Shown here: one piece after another, positions 21,301 to 36,300 of the stretch | Layout of the letters: every line of letters begins with the position of its first letter | How positions within the stretch are numbered: the first letter of the stretch is position 1 | DNA from: Scolanthus callimorphus | Lineage: Eukaryota; Cnidaria; Anthozoa; Actiniaria; Edwardsiidae | Assembly (NCBI GenBank): GCA_033964015.1 | Contig: CM066923.1 | Coordinates: 21,811,739 to 21,875,738, forward strand | Reading direction: 5' to 3' | Length of the DNA: 64,000 nt | Position numbers and translations under genes: made by a program | The notes under the pieces: model-generated | The model's input: the letters and a program-made list of their open reading frames with translations, nothing else | Told to the model about the DNA's origin: nothing | The model's database searches: none

Positions 21301-24300
21301 TTGCGTACCTCGTAAAAATGGCTTGCTGCGCACCTGGCTGCTATTTTAAGATACACAAACATCGTTTGCCAAATTTTTGGCCTTATTAGAAAATCCCATC
21401 CCAGGGCAACTGATGAGGCAAGCAGTTTTACAGAATAACATGCAGGGGCGCGAAAGAATAAATTACATATAATTAACACTTATTGGATGAGATTGAGCAT
21501 GATAGTGAGATTTGTCAATGCCGAGGTTTGTGTTATCTGCCGAAGCGAAGCTGAGGCGGATAACACTAACTCGAGGCGTTCACAAATCTCACTATCATGC
21601 GAAAACCGAATTCAATAATTGTTTTATTATTCAGCAACCAGGAATTCTTACCTAGCTAAACGTAGTCGTCGATGAGGCTTTCGCTTCCGAGATGAAAACC
21701 AAGATGGCTGCCAAACCTATTGGCCGTCATTCCTAAATGGAGGAATGCTCACCATGAATAATTTAACGATATTTTTGACAATATTACTTCAAATTGACCT
21801 AAAAACATTCAAAATATCTGAACTATCAAGACTACTAGTCAGGATAAGGGTTAATACATCGTTTTAGTATATTTTTATAGTATATGCCTCGTTCTATTAA
21901 AGATTAATACTATTAAGGTACGTAATCAATAAAACGAGCTGTCCGAACCAGCGAATTCACTGGTAGGGTAGTGGTTAGGGTTAGGGTATAGAGACTGGAA
22001 AGTTATAGGTTCGAACCCTGATGATTTTCATAATTCTTTTTTCACTTCTGTAGGTGAGCGCTTGTTTAGAAAAAAATTCTAAGTGCCAGTGAGCATTCCT
22101 CGATTTAGGCGTGTGTCCTATTGGCTTGCGTTATGACGTCATTAGACTGCATCAATCCTAATGTCTGGAGTATGACGTCACGAACTGCGCGCCAACATGC
22201 TTTCGCTGTGTACTCTTAGCCAATGAGAATCGAGATAGTAGCATGGCTGAATAATAAAGGAAGTTATCTGTATTCAGACCGAAAAGACGACATACCCATG
22301 CTACTTTTCCCCTGAGACAAATTTGTCAATTATGGTAAACATCCCAGTGGCGGATGCAGACCCTTAAGAAGGCGGGTGGCTAGTGCAAAGGATATACTAC
22401 AGAGTTCAGACGAAGGGGGTGGCTAATCTTATGGTTTTTACAAGAAATATGACCACCCTAATCACTCCCCTAGATCCGCCTTGCATCTTCAAGGCCCCTA
22501 TGAATCCCACCTTGAGTGCTAAGCACTGCTAGAAATTGTTTCATCTTCTTTTACAGAACACGGGTAGCGAGTTCGGCAAGGATTCCGAGTTCGAGATGCA
22601 CGCGGGTCCACGCGGGATGTCCAGCCGGGTGTCAGTTACGAGTCACGGTAGTGGTGGGTTCAGCGTCAAGGATAACAAGACAGCTCGTAAGACCTCTATC
22701 GCCTCTGCTACATTCTCACAGTCACTCATTAATCTGACGCAAGTAAGAAGTACACGGGTTTCGTTTTTTTATCCGCCGCGTATTTTTTAGAGTTGTTTCG
22801 CCAAGTGATACGCCATCATATTCGTGATTAAATGCTAGCTCATGTGTATACAGGAAAATACAAGTCAGGGGCACCCAACGATTATTTTCGGTAAAATATC
22901 TGTTCGGATGGTGGAATGAGAGCGGAAACGTTCGCTTCAGAATTTCAAGCTTTAACTTTCGTATATAGATCATAAGATCCCCTGGATTTTTCGAATTGCA
23001 CAAAAAGGTTAAATTTTACTAACTTTGGGGGGATTTCTGCCGTTAAAAAGTCACCTAAAATTTTCGTATAGAGTTTTTCCCCTAGCATTTTCGGAAGACT
23101 TGATTTCAATGCCTAAAATTCTCGCAACCCAAAAATTTCAGCTACGAAATCCGAACAGATCTAAAATTTGTAGGGATTAAAAATACCCAGTTTACAGTCA
23201 TTTGTATGCTCAGCAACGACTTATAATGGCATTCTGAGCTGTTTTACTGTATTGTCTCGTTGGGTGCCCCTGACAAGTGACAAGTGAGATATTCTGCATT
23301 AGTCAAATCACACTAGTGGTCTATTTCCAATGCTGCGTTCTGATTGGCTGAGCTACTAGTAGGCTACAAGTTCTTATATCCTACTAGTAGCGAAAGTGTC
23401 GGACTTGAACGCCAGAAGAAAACAAATGACTAGCCCAGGAAAATTGTTTGGCTATACAAATTGACCTACTAGTGTGAAAGAAAAGTATAGGCAGAGTATT
23501 ACGTAAAAGCAATAAACGGAGAAAGGCTTAGTGAATACCACAGAATATGCATCTTCATTTCTGCATTATGATTGGGTGTGTTTTCTGTGCTATGGTATAA
23601 AGCAAGGAATGTCTTATCGTCCTCAAGTATGCCGACCAGAGAAACTCTGCCCGGATTTGGAATAAAAAAACGGACTGAGTGGGATTCGCGCCATGCTTGC
23701 AATAGATCCTTTTCAGAAATGGCCGCCGCAAATTCACATGTCTTAAAATTAAACTGAATGAAAATCAAATACTGGCACTAGAAAGAGTATCATCACATTA
23801 GTAATACTTTAAATTGTCGGCTGAGAAAGCAGAGTGAAAAATTTTACAGAGATTTGTATAACTGGGGGTATGACGCATACGGAAAGTCATAAAAACGTCT
23901 GTAAATTTTCAAATTTTCAACGTCCGTTTTCTCGGAAAATATAATGCAGCGAAATTTTGCAGGTTTACCAAAGTCATGAGTGATGATGCGTGTTCTAGTG
24001 CTGGTGTTCATTTTTAACAAAAATCGATTTGAATTTTCGGCGGCAATTTTGGAAAAGCGCCTATTGTAAGTCCCTGAGGATGATTTCAATATGGAATGTT
24101 GTCTTTCTAGGACGCAGGTCCTATCTGTCTGTTGGACAAATGCGAGCCAATATTCGAGGAGCTGGAGGAACATCAGGTAATCACAGCAAAAACTATTTTG
24201 CCCTTTTATCTTCTTACGGTAACAACTGGAGCTTTGCGCGCAGAGCAGTTGCATTGTTAAACCCAGTAAAACCCCGCTATAACAATGATGTTTACTTCTG

Positions 24301-27300
24301 AAGCTGCAGAGTCCAGTATAAAGTATAATATTCAATGTCATCAGCAATGCATTTCGGACTGAGAATGAAATACGTGTTTTATAGGTGTCACTACAGAGCA
24401 TGCTCACGGGGAGCGCCGCTGGCTCGTTTACTGACGACATCCTAAAATGGCAGAAGCGGCTGCAGACGATTGAGGCAGTACTGTCGGTGTGGTTAGATGT
24501 ACAAGAGAAATGGGTGGAGTTGGAAGACGTAAGTGCAAATATCGTGTGAATTATCTGATTTTCTAGTCTGAATTGAACAACAATAACCCTGTAAATTTGG
24601 CTCCCCTTGCCTAAAGGCCGGTTTAAACTTTAGATTTGTAATTCCAGCTCTCTTGTGTAAACGAGATGCAAATCCGGTGCGATTTCTGTGCTCTCTTTTC
24701 CTCAAATCGCATCAAGTTGCAAAGAGTTTGGAACATGTTTGAAATCTCTGAAACATCATCGACTAAAATCGCGGCAGATCGCGCCGAGTTGCACCTAGTT
24801 TACATTAGTGGTTTTGAGTTGACGCGTACGTGCGAGAAAAATCGCCGCGACTCATGCGACAAATTGCAGCAAAAATCGCAAGTGTGAACTGGCCTTAATG
24901 AAACAACGATTTTACCCGACGTTTGAAAGAAATTTTCTGGAATTTCTTTGAACTTTCTTTGGCTTTAGTACAAGTAATAGGTCTTTTTTTTGCGGGCACG
25001 CTTTTTAGGTACCTATTCTTACGTTTCATCACTGAACCATCCAAACTGAAACGACCAATCCCGTCTCCGCTTGAGCTATCACTGCAAAGCAATGGACAGT
25101 CTTTCCAAGTGGAATTCAAAATGTCCGAGCATCAAACACAAACAAAAGATATTATGAGACAGCTTCTAACAAATTCCTGCAATCAGTGTATTTTCCACGC
25201 TCTATGCCAAAGTAACATTTAACACTTATTGGATGAGGTTGAGCATGATAGTGAGATTTGGCAACGCCGAGGTTTGTGTTATCTGCCGAAGCGAAGCTGA
25301 GGCGTTGACAAATCTCACTATCATGCGAAAACCGAATTCAATAATTGTTTTATTATTCAGCAACAAGGAATTCTTACCTAGCTAAACGAAGTCGACAATG
25401 AGGCCTTGCAAGGCGAAATGGTTTTTCAACTTCAGCTTACGTCCATTAGTGTTTTCCTCTTCGTATTCAATTCAAATAGCCATTGTTGATGTTTAGATAT
25501 CCTGAGCAATGATCTCTCGGCAAAAAGCATAGCAGATTCAACGAAAATATTGGCTAAATTGGCTTTCGCCTTCGAAATGAAAACCAAGATGGCGGCCAAA
25601 CCTATTGGCTTACGTTATGACGCCATTAGAGTGCATCAATCCTAATGTCTGGAGTTTGACGTCACGAACTGCGCACCAACATGCTTTCGCTATGTACTCA
25701 TAGCCAATCAGAATCGAGATAGTGGCATGGCTGAATAATAATTTGGCTTGTCCGACGTAGCAACAGTAACTATGGAGTAGAACAATGAATGCGGGATCGG
25801 TGAATTGGATGAGGCATTCAACTGCGCGCGCAAAACCGGTTTGTAACCGCTTTGCTACAGTGTAATACGGCAGTCATGTAATGGGCAGTGGCAAAAATAA
25901 TTCGCACCCCCCTGTTGAGGACTCCAGTCACAGCTACCCATCCTGGAATTCCAGTGATTTTTTCCATGATCACCCTGGAAATTGCGCTTTACCATCCTGG
26001 AATTTCGTATTTTAAGGCTGGCCACCCTGGAATTCCAAGCTCTACTTTGACCACCCACCCTGGAATTCAAGAGGTCCTCAACAGTGGGGGTGCGAATTTT
26101 GTTTTGCGCCTGCCCAATACGGCTCCATATCTGCACTCAATATTGACCTTATTGGTAAATTGACGTCACAGTCGTATGATAAACTCGGATATTCCGAGTT
26201 TCAGGCGCCAATCTTGCGGAATTGGATATCCATCGATTTGGTGAATACTGATAATAAATATTTTGGGTGACTTTATATGGTAAAATGACGTCACAGTCGT
26301 ATAATAATGGATATTTTGGGTGACATTACAGGTGTACACTAGTCTGGAGTTCCGCATAGCCATGCCGCACGAGACCAATCTCTTCTCCGCAGTCAACAGG
26401 GACTTCCGTATCCTCATGAAGGCGACAGAGAAAAACCCCAATGTACTACAAGCTTGCTCCAGGACAAGTAAGCATATTTAGGGCTTTCTGATTACATTCC
26501 ATATGATAGCAGACGTACGGACAACAAAAATAGAGTCAGTCTAGCCCTCACAGTACCCCGTTCTGACATTTTAGAATCCCAAGGAGGTCTAGTAATGTTT
26601 TACGGGTGGTAGGACTTGTGAAAATGACCCGACCTAATTTCAACATTCTCTGTCTCTTTATAGCTCTTTTCATAAGACTGTCGTGAGTAATTAGTAATTG
26701 CACTCCTATAGGTTTTAGTCAAACTTGGCGTATGAAAATTAATGTATTGCAATAAGCCGTCATAAATTTCACGAGCTTTTACAGTTACGAACATTTGCAC
26801 ATCTATTTGAGGTTAACATCTAGCTTGAAAAAATACTACACTTTACCTTTTGTGTATGTATATTTTACGTTGATTTTGACTACAGCAAAATTACTGTAAC
26901 TTCCATAAAATCTGTCCTACCTAAACAAGGATTATTTTTTACTTGTTGGCTTTCTGTCTTCATGTTGTACATGCTTACTTCGAAATCTGGATTATAAAAG
27001 GATGTTGCAGCCTGTCCGAAAGCAAGATATTGTTAACATACGTTTGCTTCAGATATACAAACCAAGTTGGAAAAGCTAAACATGAACCTACAGCAGTGCT
27101 GGAAGTCCTTACTGAACCACCTAGAACGGCGCCGACTCAAGTTCCCGCGCTTTTTCTTCCTCTCACACGAGGACGTGCTACATGTCGTCTGTAATGGTAC
27201 GTCACTTCCGGTTGTATCACTTTCAGGTGTAACTTATATTCTAGGTTTGATTTGATAACCTTTCAGCTGCCAAAACAAAGACAAATTTGGATTTTGTTCT

Positions 27301-30300
27301 TATGTTATCAAGTGGATAGAATTGGATTGCGAAATGGCCTTTTTTGGTTTCTTACCGGCTGAGCACTTATCAAACTTGGGCATTTGAAAGCTAATGTCAC
27401 ATAAGAAAGCTTATTTAATGCAAATCAGTTCCTTTTTCCCTTTTTCTTTAGATATAAGTGAAGTAGAATATAGGATTTTGTGTTGTTAGTAGAACACTGG
27501 CCTAATTCTTTAGCATTCATATAAGCTTTAACACAAGAATTTATTACATTTGATACCACTAATCCAAGAATCCTTTTCGTAGTTCCTTTTGCTTGCCTCA
27601 TTAACACCATTATCTTGCAGCTCCAAAAGGAGCTGAAACTTTTGAAGAATAAAACGAATTCGAAGAGGATTCTGGCAGTAGTGGTATGAAGATGTTATAA
27701 AAGGGAATTGTGTATTTCAATTCGCCAGCTAGTTGGTAGAACAAAGGCTTTAAATTCTTGCATGATAAATGGATTTGTGCTTCCCAGTAAAAGGCTGCGG
27801 TCACCCTCTTTTTCGGGATATGTTTCCATACACCATACATTTACTGTATTTTGCAATTTTTGGTCCCTATATTATCACTATCCGGCCCCTTGTTCTGACC
27901 CTTGGCTCCGTCCCTGGTCTATCAGGTTTCTTGTTTAGATTCACGTTTCCTCACTCGTTCTGTTGTCTGTTTTCACTACATAGGGTACGATCCTGGCCTT
28001 GTGAACCCTTACCTGTCTAAAGTGGTGGAGAACCTTGGATGCCTGGACTACGAGGAGTTTGAGGCCGAGGGTCAAACGTACTTTCAGATAACAGCGGCTA
28101 TCAGTAACCATGGGGAGAGACTACCTCTTAAACAGGTAACCCTTTATAGTCCTCATGGAGCATTTATCAGCTGCCATTATATTTAAGGACCGTTCATTAA
28201 TCATAGGGTGTTCCGTGCTGGATTAATCTATATATTTCTTTTCCATTTTTTCCGTACTCCGGTGCCCGTTTCCCTAAAAAAATCAAAGCCAATATAGCTT
28301 TGACCCTTTTTTTCGGCCCGGTATAAGATTCGTGAATGTTAGGTACCTATAAAAACATACAATCAAATGCAAAATGTTGGAACACTTTGTCGAGTGAACT
28401 CGCTCTCCCTGTCATCCCTTCAGTGTTGTCCAAAATTGCGTTCCGTATTATTTTTCCGTTCAACATTGGGAGGGGAAGGAAGGACTAGGTGTTCCAACGA
28501 CTTATGCTGTTTGGTTGTAGCACTAATTGTCAACATCACAATAAAAAAAAGACTGCCATCTTGGCTGCGCCCGTATTCTGCCGAAGTTCATGCATCACTG
28601 GAAAGCTCAAATCGCGAATTTTATTGATTAAAGAAAGTATTTTTAAAAAGAGTTATCTCAGTTGAAAAGACAGGATCAGTGGGAAAACGGATTCAATGAC
28701 AAGACTTCACTTTACCTGCGTGGAATAGTGCAATCCAGAATGATGACTAACATAATACGAACGAAAAATCACAAGGGCATGGTATTTTAAAAATATAATC
28801 GTTTGACAGCTGGAATTCCATTTCAGGTGAAGGCAGGTCTGTCCAGTAAAATATTATGACTATCTATGGTAAAGCTAAATCTATGTCTCGTGAGCAGTTG
28901 GAAAAGTTGTCGACGCTGATAAATGAATGCGAGCGCAGCCAAGAGGGCAGGCTTGCGAGTTTGCGCAAACGTCGCATTCCTGGCATATTTTCATGCTCCT
29001 GGTAAACTAGTTCTTTGTTTTATTACATTGGCACGGATTTATTTTTCCGGTCAAGACAGCCCAACAAAAGACGTTTCGCATGATAGACCGTCAGGAGTAG
29101 ACAAAGAGTTCATGTCGAGTGAAGGTATAAACGGCCCTCAAAATATACCAAGACCATTTTTTCAGCCGATGAAACTTTTTAAAATAGGTCGGTTTAGATG
29201 CAAGAGTGAACCTGAGAAAGTTTGGTTCTGGTAGAAAAGCTATTTTCTCGAATATGTTTATATTTTATATTTGTACACGCAACATTTGCCAGAACCTAGG
29301 CACGAATACAAGTTCAAGATCTGAGGAGCAAACGTAAGTACCACCATCGCCTGGATATTTTTACGCGTTAAAGGTATGTGTTCAGCCCTCAGGGCGATCA
29401 GGGTACGTATGGCTGATAATTATGATTTTGTTGTTACATTGTTCCAGACAGAGGCTTCGTGTAAAAATAAAAAATATGAACATATTCAAGAAACTAGCTT
29501 TTGCACCAGAACCAACCTTTCTCAGGTTCATTCATGCATTTAAACCGACCTACTTTTGCTAGTTTCGTCGGCTGAAAAAATTTTGTTGGTATACTTTGAG
29601 GGCCATCTATACCTTCACTCGACATGAAATTGGGCTTAGTTTACTTGACGTTCAATCATGCAAAACCTCTTTTGTTGGACCACACTAACGCGTTTTCGTT
29701 TGAATCCGTATACTTTTTGATACGTTTAGGCCTTCCGTCCACAATAGCACGCTGATCGTTTACATCGAATCCGTATAAGTTTGAAAACGCTCTCGAAAGT
29801 GAATAAAAACAAATCCGTATACAAATCGTTTTAGTGTGGACGGTCGAATCCGGATAAAAATGAAAACGATAACGTCAACTGTACCATTAATTTGAGACTG
29901 TCCTTGCACACGCCAACACCAAATAATAACTGATCCCTTGTTTGGAGCTAAATCTCCAGTCCACACTAACACGCTGCGAATCCGTATAAGTTTGAAAACG
30001 AATACTTTTGAAAACGCGTTTGTGTGGACAGGGCCTTAGGCAGTATTGACTGCAACAAGTAATCCGTGCCGATGCAATAAAACAAAGAACGAATTAACCT
30101 GGCCGCACGAATATTTGCCAGGAATGCGAAGTTTCCGACGCTTAGCATAAACTCACAAGCCTGGCCGAGTAAATCCATTTCCCGAGTCAAATCCGAGTCC
30201 GAGTCAAATCCGAGCCCGAGTCAAATTTAAAAACTGCAATTACATATATATAACTGATTTAGAATTTGAGTCAGGTAATTACACTTTGTTTATTTTCGAA

Positions 30301-33300
30301 CAGAATGCATACATCGATACCGTATAACACTTTGACTGTGGCCCGTCGTTTGTCCTCTTATAAACCTGAGCTTATCTGCATTACAAGTCTTTTAAAATAC
30401 CAACTAGCATTTTGCAAGTCAGCTGAAGTCAGGCCTTTCATTCTTATTAAAGAATTAATTATAATTGATATGCTATATAGTATTTTCACGCGCTTTTTGT
30501 CACTTAGAAAAGTAGAAACAAAAGAAACCGCAACGTAAAGAGAAGCTTCGAGAGCGAACAAATACGTTTTGGAGACCTGCTTGAATTATCTAAAATAACG
30601 CCTGTATCCCGCTATCAAAATTGTCATTCTTTTTATATTATGGCTCCCTAAAACTCGTATACAGTTGTTTTGCTATCTAATGATAATGTTAAAATTAAGC
30701 GATCCATGGCATGCAATAGGCCCACTTTTCTGTCCAAAAACATTAAACCATCGGCGGCGATATGTTGTTGCCGAACATCAAAACTTGAAAAAAACATAAG
30801 CATGAAAGAAACCTAATTTGTATTTTCTTTGTTAAGCGTATTTTGTGCTAATCAAGCCAGGGAAAAGCCATAGTATATTTTAAATGCAGAAATTCCCATT
30901 TTGAAAAAAATAAAACTGACTCGGACTGTTGACTCGGGCTCGGATTTGACTCGGACTCGGATTTGACTCGGGAAACCGGTGAACTCAAGCCTGGCCTCAC
31001 TTTGACGAGCGCATGCTCTATACAAATTTCCCACCTGCTTGTGTCATGTCTTTATTTGTGTAAAAAAAAAAACGTTTGCCAGAAGCGTGCAATCACCAAA
31101 CAAGAGGCTATGCATAGGCCAGAAGGACTTTATCATCGTTTCCGATTGGCGTATCCGATTTTGAGACTTAGCGTGGCAAAGCAAACACATTCGGCTTCCT
31201 AGGCACATTTCCCAGTCGTCATAAAAAAACATCCCGAGATCTTAACAAGACCCTCAAATTTTGCTGCTATTTCCGCGTGGTTTGTTAGATGTGACTTGCC
31301 ATTAGTTTATTAACAAGCTTTAAAAAAAACCATCTACATGTATTATTCCTATGTTTCTTTTGTATAGAGATATTTTCTACTTTCTCTCTCATTATTCCTA
31401 TCTTCCTTTCTTATGGAGATATTTTCTATTCTCTCTTTTTAAATGTAAAAAATGTCAGGAATACGAAACGGTATAGATTGAAATCTTGTTCTACAAGCTA
31501 ATGGAACGAAATATATTTTTTCGGGAAAGAAATCATCATCGATAGGTCCACCCTACAAAAACATCCGGGTCAGTTATTTGACGTTCTGACCGTGGCAATC
31601 TGTCACGTGGTCAATTGCTTCTCGGACTGGCAATAGTCAAAATCGGTTAACGTTATTTGTCACCCATGAACTAGCGCACACACATATTATATCTGCAAAA
31701 TGAACAATGGTTCATCACATGATCTTCATTGGCATGCCTAACTAACTGCCAGGGACAGACAAAGACATCTACTTACTCATGGTTGTATGACACCTGAAAC
31801 ATATAACTTAGTTGAAACACGTAACGGCGAACCAAGCTGTGGAATATTCGTGGTGACTTTATGACCATATTTGGTCAATAATCAACTCTTGCCTGCTTAA
31901 CCCAAGCAGTTTTTCTTTTCATAATATTTCATTTTCGCTCACATAAAGTAGAGCAACAGTGGTATGTGATAATATACTAAAATTTAACGTCTTGAAGTCT
32001 TGCAACAACATTATTTTCAAAATCTGTTCTATTGTTTATTCTGCGAATATTCCGCAGCTTGGCACTAAAGCAATTACCCTGCGAGCAGAGCTTTCTCCTG
32101 TGTCTTTTATCATGTCGTAGTCATTCGCGTCTCGGTGTGTTTCGCGTAGCTTGGTTTGTTAAAAACAACGCGCAACACCGAATCGCGAATAAATTAGGTC
32201 AACGTAAAAGGGAGATACAGTGGAAAAGCCTCTGCTAGCAGGGTAAGTTACCCTAGGGCACACGATCTTCATTGGCATGTCTAACCGACTGTCAGGGACA
32301 GACAAAACCATCTACTTTCTCATGGTTGTGTGACACCTGATGAGAGTGTGTGATGTTCATTTGATTTGGCTTGTTTACCGGTGCGTATGACAGGTCAAGA
32401 TGCTGAATGGATTATAATTCCCAACTGATCGTGTGAGAGGCAACGCACACTTTTCGCTTTTTGGCACAAAGAGAAGTTTATTATCAAGATCAAATACAAG
32501 ATGACGTCATTTTCGGCCATTAAAATGCTAAATCAGGGATGGCAACAAAAAAATTCGGATTCAGCGTGAAAAATGACATAAGAAAAGTCTTGTTGCCAGC
32601 TTTTACTAAAAAATGCCTCATGCGCCTTACGTAAATATTGCAAAGTTCTGATATTTTGTCTAGTCTACAAAGCCAACGCGAAAATCCAACTCGAAAATCC
32701 AACTCGAAAATCCAACTCGAAATCCAACTCGAAATCCTAACTCGGGGTTTAGGTATCCTCGTGCCGCCACTAGCACTACAACTTGGTGTAAAGTCGAATT
32801 ACTCCGCCGCCGTGTTATTGTCGATAGGGGAAACCCCTATAGATTCTTGCGACTTGTCTCAAGTTCTGTCGGTGAAGCAGTTCTGTCGGTGAAGTGTTCA
32901 ACAATACAAAACGTCACGATTAGGCAGCGGCCACATTTGCGTGGGCACAGCGTATCGTACAAGAAAGCAAAGGACGCAAGTGAACACCGGCGCAAGTGTT
33001 CAAATCGAGCTCAGTACCCTTGGCAGAAATCGTACGAACAACTACAGGAAAAAAATCAAGGCCGAAAGCTGCTAGAAAAGGTAAAGGCTTTCTTTGTAAT
33101 ATTGTATATTCTTCCCCAATAATTAGCACTACCAGTTGTAAAGGTGACACAGTCGAAATGCAAAATCCGTTTTCGGTGACCCAATCTCAAAATAATGTTT
33201 TCGCTATCTACCAGGAGCTCTCTGAAGCGGGAATTCAGTGCATTTCACCGATCGCTTGAAGAGTAAATACGAAAGCCAAATTCTGATTGACGCAAAACTT

Positions 33301-36300
33301 TAATTGCATATTGCGGCTATTCTGGAAAAAAACGTTATTTTTTTGGCTTAAAATTGGCAAATATATTTTGTTTTGATGTAAATCAGCATCTAGCCAAGTA
33401 AAAAAAAAAAAATCGTCGGAATAGAAACGCTGTAGCAAAAAGTCCGTCAACTTGGCCAAGTGAGAGGGCTGGTTCTGCTTGGCTTGAATTGAATTTTACC
33501 AAGCAAAGGAATGCCCTGAGGGAGATGGCGATAACTTGCTTACGAATGGTCGAATTTCGCGGCAAATTTTAGAGTGAAAATAGTGCTCCGAAAACTCATT
33601 ATTGTGGACGTTTTCCCACTTGCACTTTTGTAAAGTAATGCACGATATTTTACCGCACGTCCGATAGCAAATACAGAAATCGTGAAAGCGCAATGAATAT
33701 TACGCTTGCGTGACCGACACAAACCACGGGTTGCGTTACGACTAGGTCAAACTCTAGGGACCAATAAGCTCTACACCGTCTCTAGTTTAAATACGCCGTA
33801 GAGCTTATTGGGAAGTCCCTAGAGACTACAAAGTTATTTTAAAACGCGTTTCACGTGCCACAAGCTTCTGGTCTATATACATCTTAGTAAGAAATAATTA
33901 ACGACACACATGTTATAAATTCATTGCGCTTTCACGATTTTGTTTCTTCGGTTAAGGTTTTTGAAAATTTTAGTAGTTGCAATCGGACGTGTTGTAAAGT
34001 TCCATGCATTTCTTTACAAGATAATGGGTTTCCATGCATTTCTTTACAAGATAATGTTTTTTTAAATTCAATTCGAAATTTGCTCACAGATGAACGCTCT
34101 TTGCATTTGAATGAATGGTATCTAGTAGGGTGGCTTAGCGACAAAAAAAAAGTCATTTTGTGCAATTTCGCGTAAAGGCACCAAATTTGGCATGAATGTT
34201 CCTTGGGTCATCCCGAACAAAACTGGAAGGGGTGCCAGACGATTCGCACTGTGTAGGGGTGGGGAGGGGCAGTTTTGTCACCAAAATGTAATCCAGTTTT
34301 TCTAATCCAAATATGACTGAATTCTTGTATTGAATAAATGTATGTGTTCCCTGATAAGCTTTGAACAATTCCAGAAAGATGACATGTTTGAAATGAAGGG
34401 GGAAGGGGAGGGGAATTTTATCAAATTATCATAACAGATTCAATTTGACACGTCAGTTTAAGTGGGCAACTGATCAAATTCGGCACACATGTTATATGGA
34501 TCACCCCTAACAGATTCGGAAGGGGTGCTAAAATGTTGGACACCCAGGGGGAGGGGAGGGGAGGGGAGGGGAGGGGAGGGGAGGGGAGGGGAGGGGAGGG
34601 GAGGGGAGGGGAGGGGAGGGGAGGGGAGGGGAGGGGAGGGGAGGGGAGGGGAGGGGAGGGGAGGGGAGGGGAGGGGAATTTTGTCAAATTATCATAATGC
34701 GTCAATTTGACGTGTCAGTTTAAGTGGGCAACTGATCAAATTCGACACATGTTCTATGCATCACCCCTAATAGATTCTGAAGGGGTGCCCAAAAAATCCG
34801 ACACCAAGGGGGAGGGGAGGAGAATTTTGTCAAATTATCACAATGCATTCAATTTGACTTGTAATTTAAGTCTGCAACTGATCACATTTGACATGCATGT
34901 TACATGTATGACTCCTAACAGATCCAGAAGGGATGCCAAAATATTGGACGCTCAGGTGGAGGGGAGGGGAATTTTGTCAAATTATCACAATGCATTCGAT
35001 TTGACTTGTAAATTTAAGTGTGCAACTGATCACATTTGGCATGCATGTTCCATGTATGACTCCTAACAGATCCAGAAGGGATGCCAAAATATTGGACACC
35101 TCAAATTAAATATATTATAATAATTTTACAAAATTCACCTCCCCTCCCCCCTTGGGGTCGGATTTTTTCGCACCCCTTCCGAATCTGTAAAGGGTGATCC
35201 ATAGAACATGTGTGCCGAATTTGATCAGTTGCCCACTTAAACTGACGCGTCATATTGAATCTGTTATGATAATTTGACAAAATTCCCCTCCCCTCCCCCC
35301 TTAATTTCAAATGTGACACCTTTCTGGAATTGTTCAAAACTTACCAGGGAACACGAAAATTTATTAAATACACGAATTCAGTCATATTTGGGTTAGAAAA
35401 ACAGGATTACATTTTGGTGACAAAACTGCCCCTCCCCACCCCTACACAGTGCGAATCGTCTGACACCCCTTCCAGTTTTGTTCGTAATGACCCAAGGAAC
35501 ATTCATGCCAAATTTGGTGCCTTTACATGAAATTGCACAAAATGTCACTAAGCCACCCGTAATCGCCTATGTCATGTCTGCGAATCCCGTTGAAACTGCT
35601 TTGAATGAAGTGGTTTTATTTTTCCACGGTGTCTTAAAGGGTGGTTTAGATCTCGTTCACAGGTAATTGAGAACAATCTTATGCCAATTTTCAAACAAAC
35701 CTCATTTTAGCAGAAACAAATTTCCTGATGTGTAAAGTTCGAACAAGCGTTTGTAGGTGTGTCTGGGTACAATAAACGATCACTCGGAGACCGACATTGG
35801 TCAGACCAATACCAATGTTTTGCGCGACAAAGCAAAAATTCTGAGAAGTTAAGCATATAAATATTACCAAATTTGTCTGGTCGGAGAACTAGTTTACATG
35901 GATAAAGAGGTCAACATAAATATTTTTTATCCCGGTGATGCCGTTTTTTTTTGACAAACAATCCTTTGTGCACCGTGAGAGATCAGCTGGGTGTCGTTCA
36001 GAAGCTGAATGCCATACATGGATGGGCAAATTGAATTTTCTTGCTGCTGCGAGTTCTCTTAATCATGATCCAAACTCAAACTGAAAAATAGTATATGCTA
36101 CAAATGAATTACAGATAACTCACTGACAGTGAAGTTCCGATTTGTAATTGCAAAGAAAATACCTCTATGGAAACAATTTTGTTTCATCACAGATTATTTT
36201 AATGAACTTTCTATACAAATACTCCATTTTGATTTTCAGGATGACTAGGATCACTCGCAATTAAAAATAAAAATGACAGCGCGGAGCTGGTGGGTCCAAG

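Noticed and set aside
28923..29234. 103-codon frame
   Set aside because: Lies in one arm of an inverted repeat and is not preserved in the other arm.
30266..30561. Overlapping opposite-strand frames of 90 and 67 codons
   Set aside because: Inside a non-coding terminal-inverted-repeat element with no domain features.
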